Positions 1-5,937 of a stretch of DNA of 11,599 nucleotides are shown here, one piece after another (position 1 is the stretch's first letter; each line of letters opens with the position of its first letter). The position numbers and the translations under genes are program-made. The stretch covers positions 1 through 11,599 of the forward strand of contig JBGOUV010000222.1 of the NCBI GenBank assembly GCA_041477815.1. Reading direction: 5' to 3'. The notes under the pieces were generated by a model. That model did no database searches. It had not been told where the DNA came from and saw nothing but the letters and a program-made list of their open reading frames with translations. The DNA comes from JBGOUV01 sp041477815 (GTDB taxonomy: Bacteria; Acidobacteriota; Terriglobia; Bryobacterales; JACQDG01).

Positions 1-68
1 CGGGCCACACGCTGCAACTGGAGCTTCTCTTCCGGGGTCAGTTCGAGAACCGCTATGGGTCGGGACAT
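1..68 (-). mobile_element. IS630-type transposase, N-terminal fragment (runs off window edge)
   Basis: Reading leftward from an ATG at 68 to 66 gives MSRPIAVLELTPEEKLQLQRVA before the window ends, with no stop codon. The pattern 'basic-P-x-x-x-L-x-L-T-x-E-E-x-x-x-L' matches, from family knowledge, the usual start of IS630-family transposases, just before their helix-turn-helix domain. Only 22 residues are visible, so the DDE catalytic domain and the element's other end cannot be judged. The gene points away from the truncated methyltransferase at 130. This fits the element's 5' end having landed in, or recombined with, the 5' part of hsdM. No clear terminal inverted repeat or TA duplication could be fixed from one end alone. 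The family call rests on a short stretch and is moderately sure. Confidence 0.55.
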
Positions 69-103
69 GGACCCAGGATAGCAGGGCTGGGATATTATTT
101 CAA
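68..103 (-). promoter_or_regulatory. Candidate promoter of the IS630-type transposase
   Basis: On the minus strand a TTGAAA box (103 to 98) is followed, after exactly 17 bases, by TATCCT (80 to 75). Transcription would be expected to begin about 7 bases later, at or next to the A of the transposase ATG at 68. There is no Shine-Dalgarno sequence before that ATG. The arrangement therefore suggests a leaderless message. This is a consensus match by eye only. Confidence 0.4.
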
Positions 104-129
104 GCTTTTTCAATTACAGAACACTAGCG

Positions 130-876
130 ATGCACGGGGACGGCTCTACCAATATCCACCACGAGAACTCGCTCCTGCCGCCCGGAGAATGGAAGGATGA
201 GGTGCGAGAGGCGATCCGACCGGGACAGTTTAATGTGATCTTCACGAATCCGCCGTTCGGGTCGAAGCTCCCTATAGATGACCCTCACATCCTGGATCAG
301 TTTCAGCTTTCCCGGTTCGAGGCCAAGTCGCCGCGTTCGGCCATGCCGCCCGAGCAGATCTTCGTAGAGCGCTGCTTGGACCTTTTGAAGCCGAGCGGGC
401 GAATGGCCATCGTCCTTCCCGATAGCATCCTCTCGAATCCGGGACTCGCTTGGCTCCGGCGGTGGATGCTGAGCAACGCCTGGATTATCGCGAGTGTGGA
501 CCTTCCCCGTGAGATGTTCGCAAAGTCCGACACCCATACTATGACCTCTATTCTGGTGCTGCAGAAGTTCACGTCTGAAGAGCGCCGAATCGTGGATCAG
601 GTTGGACGCCTACCTGACTACGAGATCTTCATGGCCATAGCGGACAAGGTCGGGTGGGATCTCCGTGGGGAGCCAGTCTTCGTCCGTACTCCAGAAGGTG
701 CCGAGATTCTTCGAAAAGTAGAGCGCACTGTGACGGGACGAAACGCCAAAGGCGAGGTAACCGAGATAGCGAGCGAGGTTGAAGAGCCGATGATTGACGA
801 TCAACTTCCTTCGGTGGCGCGGCTGTTCGCTGGCTGGCTTCAGAATCACGCACAGCATCGATGGATGAGTGAATAA
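130..876 (+). CDS. hsdM: Type I restriction-modification DNA methyltransferase (HsdM), 5'-truncated
   Basis: This is the C-terminal part of an N6-adenine DNA methyltransferase, the modification subunit that pairs with HsdS. Residues 1 to 15 (MHGDGSTNIHHENSL) match the stretch that follows SAM motif I in HsdM proteins. The catalytic motif IV NPPF is at residues 40 to 43, followed by P-SGRMAIVLPDSIL (about residues 92 to 106), a conserved block of this family. Intact HsdM is about 450 to 700 residues; only 248 remain, and the N-terminal helical domain and the glycine-rich SAM-binding motif I are missing. The frame is open back to 82, but those codons are AT-rich IS flank and do not look like HsdM. 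The ATG at 130 is thus an internal methionine, and a functional enzyme is unlikely. The stop overlaps the hsdS start (TAATG at 874 to 878), as in an intact hsdMS operon. No frameshift is seen in the remaining part. Confidence 0.8.
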   Translation: MHGDGSTNIHHENSLLPPGEWKDEVREAIRPGQFNVIFTNPPFGSKLPIDDPHILDQFQLSRFEAKSPRSAMPPEQIFVERCLDLLKPSGRMAIVLPDSILSNPGLAWLRRWMLSNAWIIASVDLPREMFAKSDTHTMTSILVLQKFTSEERRIVDQVGRLPDYEIFMAIADKVGWDLRGEPVFVRTPEGAEILRKVERTVTGRNAKGEVTEIASEVEEPMIDDQLPSVARLFAGWLQNHAQHRWMSE

Positions 877-2318
877 TGCCAGCGACCCTCCGTCTTCCAG
901 CTCTGACGTCGGAGCCCTTCGTACGTCAGTTTGCCATTCTCTCGAAGTTCCTCTACGAGGACGATTTCCGCTTCGATGCTACCACATACTCGCAGGACTA
1001 TTATGCGGCTCTCCAGCTCGTTGAGGCTTGTCGGTTCGACAAGGTGTTTCTGAAAACGGCAGTTGGGCGCATATACCACCCGACTGAAAGTCAACCTCGA
1101 AGCAACTTCAAGCGCATCTGGGCTACACGAGGAGAAGGGCCGCCTTTCCTTACGGGGCGGCAATTGTTCTTCTTTCGGCCAGACAAGGAACGCTTTCTTT
1201 CCCGACGGATGGAGAAACTGAGCGAGCTTTTGGTTCCGGAAGGAACCATTCTTCTCAGCCGTTCGGGGACCACGGGTTACCCAGTCTTGGTTGGGAGATG
1301 GCTATCCCAGTTTGCGGTTACCGATGATGCGATTCGCATTTTCAAAGGCATTGAACCCATTGGCTTCGTGTATGCCTTCCTGGCGTCAAGGACTTGCCGG
1401 GCACTGCTAACAAAGAACGAGTACGGTTCGACGGTCCCCCACCTTGAAGCGAAGCACGTAGGCGCCATCCAACTGCCGCTGATCCCAGAGAGCGCCCGCG
1501 ATTCAATCCACGAGAGAATGGTCGAGGCGTGCCGAGTTCGAGACACAGCCAACGCCCTACTCGACGAGGCCGACGAAGAACTGCATGACGTCGTCGGAGT
1601 TCGGCCCTTCGAGGAAGATGATGTACCCTACTTGAGCGGGAAGGATGAAGCTCGCGCTTTCTCGATTCGGTCTTCTGAGGTTCGCGACCGATTTTACGCA
1701 ACGCATCATGTGCCTTTGGCGAGGACGGCTATCGAAAAGCTGGCCAAGGGCTACTTCACTCTTGTTCCACTGAGCGAGAGGGTTGAAGCGGTGTATGTCG
1801 CCCCGCGATTCGCCCGAGTCTACGTCGAGGCCAACCACGGTACACCTTTTCTTCAGGGAAGTCATGTGCCCCTGATCCGACCACACGATCTAAAGTACAT
1901 CTCGAATAGCCAGACTGTCAAAATGGACCGCTGGATTATTCGCGCAGGTTGGGTACTTGTGACATGTTCCGGAACCATAGGTCGGACCGCCGTAGCTACC
2001 CGGAACCAGGACGGTTGGGCAGCTTCCCAACACATCCTCCGAATCGTTGCTCGACCCAACGTGAGCCACGAGGGGTTCCTCTCGCTTTTCCTTTCAACTC
2101 CCTTCGGCCAGCATCAGCTGAACGCAAAGGTTTACGGCGGGGTGGTGGACGAGCTAACCCAAGAAGACACGGAGCAAGTTTGGATTCCCGACGTTCCTTA
2201 CAAACAGCAAGAGGCGATTGGTCAAAGGGTCGTCGAAGCCTATGAAATGCGAGATCAAGCAACTCAGATAGAGGACGGAGCCATTGCGGAACTGGAAGCA
2301 CTGATCCGACTCAAATAG
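876..2318 (+). CDS. hsdS: Type I restriction-modification specificity subunit (HsdS)
   Basis: HsdS recognises the two halves of the target sequence and holds the HsdM subunits. The 480-residue protein shows the expected internal duplication. The first target-recognition domain has GPPFLTG near residues 88 to 94, LLSRSGTTG at 126 to 134 and YGSTVPHLEAKHVGAIQLP at 183 to 201. The second repeats these as GTPFLQG at 322 to 328, LVTCSGTIG at 361 to 369 and YGGVVDELTQEDTEQVWIP at 420 to 438. Each domain is followed by a charged helix (about 205 to 235 and 442 to 475), the conserved spacers. Length and layout are those of a complete subunit. The start ATG overlaps the hsdM stop by one base, implying translational coupling. 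With hsdM truncated and no hsdR visible, it is probably an orphan. Codon use is less GC-rich than in the genes on the right, which suggests acquisition. Confidence 0.85.
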   Translation: MPATLRLPALTSEPFVRQFAILSKFLYEDDFRFDATTYSQDYYAALQLVEACRFDKVFLKTAVGRIYHPTESQPRSNFKRIWATRGEGPPFLTGRQLFFFRPDKERFLSRRMEKLSELLVPEGTILLSRSGTTGYPVLVGRWLSQFAVTDDAIRIFKGIEPIGFVYAFLASRTCRALLTKNEYGSTVPHLEAKHVGAIQLPLIPESARDSIHERMVEACRVRDTANALLDEADEELHDVVGVRPFEEDDVPYLSGKDEARAFSIRSSEVRDRFYATHHVPLARTAIEKLAKGYFTLVPLSERVEAVYVAPRFARVYVEANHGTPFLQGSHVPLIRPHDLKYISNSQTVKMDRWIIRAGWVLVTCSGTIGRTAVATRNQDGWAASQHILRIVARPNVSHEGFLSLFLSTPFGQHQLNAKVYGGVVDELTQEDTEQVWIPDVPYKQQEAIGQRVVEAYEMRDQATQIEDGAIAELEALIRLK

Positions 2319-2355
2319 CGGCCTCTTTCATCTGAGTTAGAGCCTAGTTAGTTAG

Positions 2356-2389
2356 AGCGGCCCACTACGCTTTCTTGTGGTGTGCCGCT
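2356..2389. repeat. Inverted repeat downstream of hsdS
   Basis: AGCGGC-CCAC (2356 to 2365) can pair with GTGG (2377 to 2380) plus GCCGCT (2384 to 2389), leaving a three-base bulge (TGT) and an 11-base loop. It lies between the hsdS stop and the histidine kinase remnant. AGCGGCC also occurs as a direct copy at 2317 to 2323, and an 8-base direct repeat GTTAGAGC occurs at 2336 to 2343 and 2351 to 2358. It could be a transcription terminator, though there is no T-run, or a relic of the recombination that formed this junction. The right side overlaps the kinase remnant's reading frame but not its recognisable part. Confidence 0.35.
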
Positions 2390-2403
2390 TGAACCGTGGA
2401 TCT

Positions 2404-2598
2404 GGGGGTCCTAGAAAGGATACCGGCCCCGGGCTCGGCCTGTCCATCGTCAAGCACATCGTCCGCGCCCACGGCGGCGACGTCCGTGTGGAAAGCGAGC
2501 CGGGCAGCGGTACCCGCTTCTTCTTTACTCTGCCTCGCGCGGCCGGCGGCGCGCCCCCGGTTTCGCCGGTGACGCATCCGGCTGCGGTCTCCTTGTAA
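2404..2598 (+). pseudogene. Sensor histidine kinase, C-terminal remnant
   Basis: The frame ending at the TAA of 2596 to 2598 contains GPGLGLSIVKHIVRAHGGDV and then E-PGSGTRFFFTLP. This is the G2 box, the following helix and the last strands of the HATPase_c domain of two-component sensor kinases. From family knowledge, a sensor, a dimerisation H-box, and N and G1 boxes should precede it by hundreds of codons. Upstream of about 2404 the frame shows no such sequence and soon runs into the region after hsdS. Only a GTG at 2377 could serve as a start, and the product would have no kinase function. The fragment is best read as the stump of a gene cut by the rearrangement that brought in the hsd region. 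The tail after the domain is alanine- and proline-rich. Confidence 0.75.
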
Positions 2599-2693
2599 AG
2601 TAGAGGGTCGTTTCAGAGGACCCGCCCGGCCAAGTGGATTGTTCCGAGTCAGCGACGATCCGCTCGCAGTCCCGACGCCTCCCAGGCGCCGTT

Positions 2694-2709
2694 GGGGAGT
2701 TATCTCCCC
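2694..2709. repeat. Short hairpin (6-bp stem, 4-base loop)
   Basis: GGGGAG at 2694 to 2699 pairs perfectly with CTCCCC at 2704 to 2709 around the loop TTAT. It lies about 100 bases after the kinase remnant's stop. No T-run follows, so a classical intrinsic terminator is not supported. Confidence 0.4.
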
Positions 2710-2743
2710 GTTGCTGGTGTGGGAGTCGCTGGAATCCGATAGC

Positions 2744-2777
2744 GGACGCCGGATGCTGGAGGACGCCGGATGCCGGA
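2744..2777. repeat. 17-bp tandem repeat, two copies
   Basis: GGACGCCGGATGCTGGA at 2744 to 2760 is followed directly by GGACGCCGGATGCCGGA at 2761 to 2777. The copies differ at a single base. With a 17-base period it would not keep a reading frame in phase, which fits its place in non-coding sequence. Confidence 0.75.
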
Positions 2778-2891
2778 GCGGAGAAAGCCATCGCGTGCCC
2801 GAGCGCCCGGCCGCGCCAATCGGAAGGACGTTCCGTGCCTTACCTTACCGACGACTGCGACACGGCGATGGCTGAATGCGCCCCGGGGTGG

Positions 2892-2924
2892 GCGCCACAT
2901 TGCGTTGGCGCACTTTAAAGTGCG
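2892..2924. repeat. Adjacent hairpin and perfect 16-bp palindrome
   Basis: GCGCCA (2892 to 2897) can pair with TGGCGC (2906 to 2911). Sharing three bases with the latter is the perfect palindrome CGCACTTTAAAGTGCG at 2909 to 2924. The two pairings exclude each other in part, so the site could switch between two folds if transcribed. As duplex DNA the palindrome is of the size and symmetry of a dimeric repressor operator, but no adjacent gene or promoter gives it an obvious client. Confidence 0.6.
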
Positions 2925-2964
2925 AAAGCCTGCGTCCTAATCGACTGCTCGCTGGATAAGACTA

Positions 2965-2979
2965 CCGGGAGTCTCCCGG
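2965..2979. repeat. Short hairpin (CCGGGA/TCCCGG)
   Basis: CCGGGA at 2965 to 2970 and TCCCGG at 2974 to 2979 form a perfect six-base stem with a three-base loop. No T-run follows on either strand, so a role as terminator is not supported. Confidence 0.35.
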
Positions 2980-3144
2980 AGCCCGTCCCTGAACATCAAG
3001 TCCAAGCTTGGAAAGAGCGAGTGCTACGTTTGAGTGACCAGTCGAATGACGGCGGCCGCTACTGGGCAAGCCGGCCTGGTCTACAACACGACAAGGTCTC
3101 CCTGGCCTGCAAGCAGCTTCCGGTGCATACCGTGCTGGTGCTGC

Positions 3145-3249
3145 TCGCTGCTGAAGACGGTGCCGCTCATCGCCTGCTTCATACACCTGCGGTTTGAGAA
3201 GTCCAGCCTGGCCCGGACCCGGAGGCCGCCGCTGGTCATCTGTGCTGTT
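3145..3249 (+). pseudogene. Possible decayed cytochrome c oxidase subunit IV fragment
   Basis: In one plus-strand frame the translation includes LLKTVPLIACFIHLRFEKSS, followed by LARTRRPPLVICAV. Prokaryotic cytochrome c oxidase subunit IV proteins (caa3/cytochrome bo type) have a helix of the form 'LKxxLIAxFFMHLRFEKxxL' and then a hydrophobic 'PPLVL' helix. The resemblance is close across about 30 residues and in the correct order. Sequence on both sides of it does not continue the family in any frame, there is no suitable start, and the expected first membrane helix is not seen. It is read as a relic of a gene destroyed by deletion and drift. The match was made by eye, and chance similarity is possible. 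Confidence 0.35.
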
Positions 3250-3286
3250 CGACATGCGGACAGACTGCGGCCTTGAGGGTGTTGCC

Positions 3287-3306
3287 CGCCCTCGCTTTGC
3301 AGGGCG
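3287..3306. repeat. Short hairpin (CGCCCT/AGGGCG)
   Basis: CGCCCT at 3287 to 3292 pairs with AGGGCG at 3301 to 3306 around an 8-base loop. It lies about 105 bases beyond the stop of the minus-strand FRG gene and could slow transcripts leaving that operon. No T-run is present. Confidence 0.3.
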
Positions 3307-3410
3307 CGCCAGGTGCTGCCAGAGCGCCTCTCATTGGATACCTGTCGTAGATCACTTGGCGGCTGTCCGGCCCTGGCGCCCTTATCGAACCGAGGACCGA
3401 TGGGCCTTCC

Positions 3411-4217
3411 CTACGGCCGCGGTTCGGTGTGCGACGACAGATGCCGGGGAGCGTAGTAGCGGGCCAGCCAGCGGCTCAGCCCGTCCAGGCCGGGGAAGAG
3501 CGTGCGCTCCGTGATATTGGCCTGGTCCAGCTTGTCGCGGATCTCCCATTTCAGCCTGGCCGGCACGATCACCTTGCGGTAGAGCTCGGGGCGCTGCTCC
3601 AGCCATTCGTCCAGACGGGATCCGGCGTCGTTCATCAGGGAGAAGGCGGCGTACTGGTTGACGATCCGGGCGTCGAGCGAGGGGGGTTCCAGGAAGACCA
3701 CGAATTGGGAGTGGTCCAGGGCGTCGAAGCCGTCCAGCGTCTTGGAGGCCTGGTCCAGCATCTCCACCGAAAAGACATAGGAACCCTCCTTGTTCCGGAT
3801 CTCCTGCAGCGTCTTGGGAAGCAGACTCCGGGTGGCTTCGCAGTTGACGCACCAGATCAACCCGTCGCGGTCGTAGTGGTTCAGGTTGTCGGTGGCGAAA
3901 TGGAGGGCCACCAGCGGGGACCAGGTCCAATCCAACATGCGGGTGGGGAGGCCGTGATGCTGGGCCAGGGCGAGCCAGTTCCAGGTCAGATCGACGCCGG
4001 CGGCTTCGGCGTGGGCGTACTTTCGGAAGCTGCGCAGGACGTGGATCTCCAGTTGTCGCGCCAACTCGGGATTTCCGGCCAGACGCAGCAGGCTGGTTCG
4101 CAGGTCGAAGCCGGCGTCGGAGAGGCCGCGAAAGGCGAAGGGCGATCGAAACCGCTGCAACGGCTCATACCAGGAACCTTCATACAGGGTATCGAGGAGC
4201 TCGGCCCAGGCTTTCAT
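3411..4217 (-). CDS. FRG-domain protein of unknown function
   Basis: The 268-residue product carries the hallmarks of the FRG domain family. These are a Phe-Arg-Gly triad at residues 29 to 31 (FAFRGLSD), a leucine/arginine-rich stretch (LRTSLLRL, 39 to 46), and the strongly conserved block LALAQHHGLPTRMLDWT at 82 to 98, then SPLVALHFA. FRG proteins have no settled biochemical role; they occur alone or fused to toxin- and defence-like domains. No signal peptide or membrane segment is seen, so it is probably cytoplasmic. The ATG overlaps the iolE stop (ATGA, 4217 to 4214), with an AGGA sequence a few bases upstream that could act as ribosome site. It is therefore the last gene of the inositol operon and translationally coupled to it. 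That position is unexpected, since the family is not known from inositol catabolism. The domain call is secure; function is open. Confidence 0.85.
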   Translation of the reverse strand: MKAWAELLDTLYEGSWYEPLQRFRSPFAFRGLSDAGFDLRTSLLRLAGNPELARQLEIHVLRSFRKYAHAEAAGVDLTWNWLALAQHHGLPTRMLDWTWSPLVALHFATDNLNHYDRDGLIWCVNCEATRSLLPKTLQEIRNKEGSYVFSVEMLDQASKTLDGFDALDHSQFVVFLEPPSLDARIVNQYAAFSLMNDAGSRLDEWLEQRPELYRKVIVPARLKWEIRDKLDQANITERTLFPGLDGLSRWLARYYAPRHLSSHTEPRP

Positions 4218-5101
4218 CGCAGTCCTAACTCCGACCGCAGGTAGTCGCGGCTGGCGCGGGCGCTTGCGGCGGGGGGAGGGGCGGAGGCGTCCGTGGCGTC
4301 AACGTCCTGCTCGACCACGGCCCAGCCGTCGTAGTCGATGCGGCGGAGGGCTTCGAGCAGCGCCGGGAAGCGGACCATGCCGTCACCCAGGGGACAGAAG
4401 ACGCCGTGGCGGACGGCGTCCAGGAAATCGAGTTGGCGGCGGCGGGCGTATTCCAGGTGGGGGGCGCTCACGTCCTTGAAGTGGAGGTATTCGATGCGGC
4501 GGCCCAGGGATTCCACCGCCTGGACGGGGTCGCCGCCGCCGTACGCGTAGTGGCCGGTGTCGAGGCAGAGGCCGAGGTCGGTGAGATCGAGGAGGCGGGC
4601 GCACTCGCCGGGGGTTTCGATGTAGGTGCCGGCGTGGTGGTGGAAGACGCAGCGCAGGCCGTACTCGGCGGCCAGGCCGGAGGCCTTGCGGAGGTTGGCG
4701 GCGGCGGTTTCCCAGTCGCGGTCGGTGAGGCGGAGGTCGGTTTCCGGGACGCGGCCGGCTACCGCTTCGCGCTCGGGCCAGAGGGCGTCGGCCAGGACCA
4801 GGTAGCGCGCGTGCAGGGCCTGGAGAAGCTGGGCGACTTGGCGGGCGGGGGCCAGATCGAGTTGGGGATCCTTCAAGCGGAGGGGGACGAAGGCGGAGGT
4901 CAGGGTGAGGGAGCGGCGCTTCAGCTCCGCGCTAAGGACCTTTGCATCGGTCGAGAGATAGCCGTAGGGTCCCAGCTCGGTGCCGGTGTAGCCGGCGGCC
5001 TGGAGCTGGTCCAGGAAGGTGGTGTAGGGGAAGGGGGGGCTCCAGCCTTCTACTTCCATGATGCCCCAGCTCACGGGGGCGTTAGCGATACGGATACGCA
5101 T
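4214..5101 (-). CDS. iolE: Inosose dehydratase / sugar phosphate isomerase-epimerase family (IolE-like)
   Basis: IolE dehydrates 2-keto-myo-inositol (scyllo-inosose) to a diketone, the second step of inositol breakdown. It is a cytoplasmic, divalent-metal-dependent TIM barrel of the AP-endonuclease-2 type. The 295-residue length equals the family norm. Visible motifs are NAPVSWG at 7 to 13, ELGPYGY at 42 to 48, HHHAGTYIE at 154 to 162, LDTGHYAYGG at 180 to 189, HFKD at 207 to 210, PLGDG at 237 to 241 and EQD at 264 to 266. Together these carry the Glu/Asp/His metal ligands expected for the family. The start codon overlaps the iolB stop (TGATG, 5103 to 5099) and its stop overlaps the FRG gene. 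Neighbouring iolB and an IolG-like enzyme support the inositol role. A related xylose/hexose isomerase-like activity on another cyclitol remains possible. Residues 271 to 285 are a low-complexity Ala/Pro/Ser stretch. Confidence 0.82.
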   Translation of the reverse strand: MRIRIANAPVSWGIMEVEGWSPPFPYTTFLDQLQAAGYTGTELGPYGYLSTDAKVLSAELKRRSLTLTSAFVPLRLKDPQLDLAPARQVAQLLQALHARYLVLADALWPEREAVAGRVPETDLRLTDRDWETAAANLRKASGLAAEYGLRCVFHHHAGTYIETPGECARLLDLTDLGLCLDTGHYAYGGGDPVQAVESLGRRIEYLHFKDVSAPHLEYARRRQLDFLDAVRHGVFCPLGDGMVRFPALLEALRRIDYDGWAVVEQDVDATDASAPPPAASARASRDYLRSELGLR

Positions 5102-5937
5102 CAGTGTACCAACGGTAGGCGGGAGTCTTTGCTGCGCCAGGCGCCTCGGACCCAGGCATAGTCGGGGTCGTCGGTGGCGGCCATGGAGCGGGCGGAGCCG
5201 GCCAGCACGTTCAGGTAGTAGCAGTCGTAACCGTGGGCGGCGACGACGGGGTGGTAGCCGTCGGGGATCAGGATGACCTGGTTGTCCCGCACGGTGATGG
5301 TCTCGTCGCGGCGGCCGTCGCGGGTATAGACGCGCTGGATGGCATAGCCCTCGGGCTGGGAGATCTTGTAGAAGTAGATCTCATCGAGGTCGACTTCACC
5401 GGGCGGGTTGTGGACGTCGTGCTTGTGCGGGGGATAGGAAGACCAGTTACCGCTGGGGGTGTAGACCTCGACGATGAGGATGCGGTCGGCGGGGAAGGCG
5501 GGCTTGAGGAGGTGGTTGATCTGGCGGGTGGCGTTCTCGCCGCCGCGGATTTCGATCTCCACCTCGGAAGGCTCGATGACGCGGGCCGGAAACACCCGCT
5601 CCGCGCGGGCGCCGCAGACCGCCACCTCGCAGGAGTCGGTGAGAGCTTCCACCTCCACCGAGCCGATGCCTACCGGCAGGTACAGGCTATGGGGCATGCC
5701 GGAGAAGACGTTGGGACGGCCGCCGAGGGCGGGCCACGTTTGGCCGCCGGCGGTGATGGAGGCTTGGCCGCCCAGCAGGACCAGGACCAGCTCCTCGCCG
5801 GGGAGGGTGAGGGTGTGGCGCTGGCGTTGGGCGAGGCGGAGGAGGCGGAGGGAGATCGTCTGCCAGCCGGCGCGGTCCTGGGTGACGGCCAGGACTTCGC
5901 CGGAGCCGGCGGTGGACTTCAGAAGTAACGGGCTCAT
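5101..5937 (-). CDS. iolB: 5-deoxy-glucuronate isomerase (IolB)
   Basis: IolB converts 5-deoxy-glucuronate to 2-deoxy-5-keto-gluconate in the myo-inositol pathway. It is a cytoplasmic bicupin enzyme with a bound metal. The protein has 278 residues, close to the usual 270. The conserved C-terminal cupin block is plain: NWSSYPPHKHD at 164 to 174 (His171 and His173), LDEIYFYKI at 184 to 192 (Glu186), and IPDGYHPVVAAHGYDCYYLN at 224 to 243 (His229). These four residues are the expected metal ligands. The N-terminal half matches the first, degenerate cupin. The start overlaps the stop of the dehydrogenase gene (ATGA) and its stop overlaps iolE (TGATG). It is the most specific marker that this operon serves inositol. 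The next enzymes, IolC, IolJ and IolA, are not in the window. Confidence 0.92.
   Translation of the reverse strand: MSPLLLKSTAGSGEVLAVTQDRAGWQTISLRLLRLAQRQRHTLTLPGEELVLVLLGGQASITAGGQTWPALGGRPNVFSGMPHSLYLPVGIGSVEVEALTDSCEVAVCGARAERVFPARVIEPSEVEIEIRGGENATRQINHLLKPAFPADRILIVEVYTPSGNWSSYPPHKHDVHNPPGEVDLDEIYFYKISQPEGYAIQRVYTRDGRRDETITVRDNQVILIPDGYHPVVAAHGYDCYYLNVLAGSARSMAATDDPDYAWVRGAWRSKDSRLPLVH

Larger units (their letters stand above)
2599..3410. other. Gene-poor stretch with repeats and decayed sequence
   Basis: No intact gene is supported in these roughly 800 bases. Open frames here are short, lack family resemblance and have cysteine-, arginine- and tryptophan-rich compositions typical of chance reading. 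What can be seen is a 17-base tandem repeat at 2744 to 2777, hairpins at 2694 to 2709, 2892 to 2911, 2965 to 2979 and 3287 to 3306, a perfect palindrome at 2909 to 2924, and a probable cytochrome oxidase subunit IV remnant around 3145 to 3249. The stretch separates the hsd/kinase debris from the end of the inositol operon and looks like a graveyard between two rearranged segments. Confidence 0.6.

Noticed and set aside
876..2318. Possibility that hsdMS is part of a larger defence system (BREX, DISARM)
   Set aside because: No PglZ, BrxC, helicase or phospholipase-D gene is in the window; an ordinary type I fragment explains what is seen.
2634..2918. Open frame of 94 codons after the kinase remnant
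   Set aside because: Cys/Trp/Arg-rich chance reading through tandem repeat and palindrome; no family resemblance or ribosome site.
2600..3410. Search for tRNA, rRNA, CRISPR array or riboswitch in the gene-poor stretch
   Set aside because: No cloverleaf with TTCGAATC-like arm, no regularly spaced repeats beyond the two 17-base copies, and no recognisable aptamer core.
3194..3514. Open frame of 106 codons overlapping the end of the FRG gene
   Set aside because: No motif, Arg/Ala/Pro-rich, and it runs antisense into a well-supported gene.
4406..5161. Long open frame on the plus strand opposite iolE
   Set aside because: It is a mirror reading of a GC-rich gene: Gly/Ala/Val-rich, no domain pattern, and the minus-strand gene has clear catalytic motifs.
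5233..5928. Long open frame on the plus strand opposite iolB
   Set aside because: Composition is Asp/Gly/Val/Ala-biased low complexity with no recognisable family; iolB on the other strand is certain.
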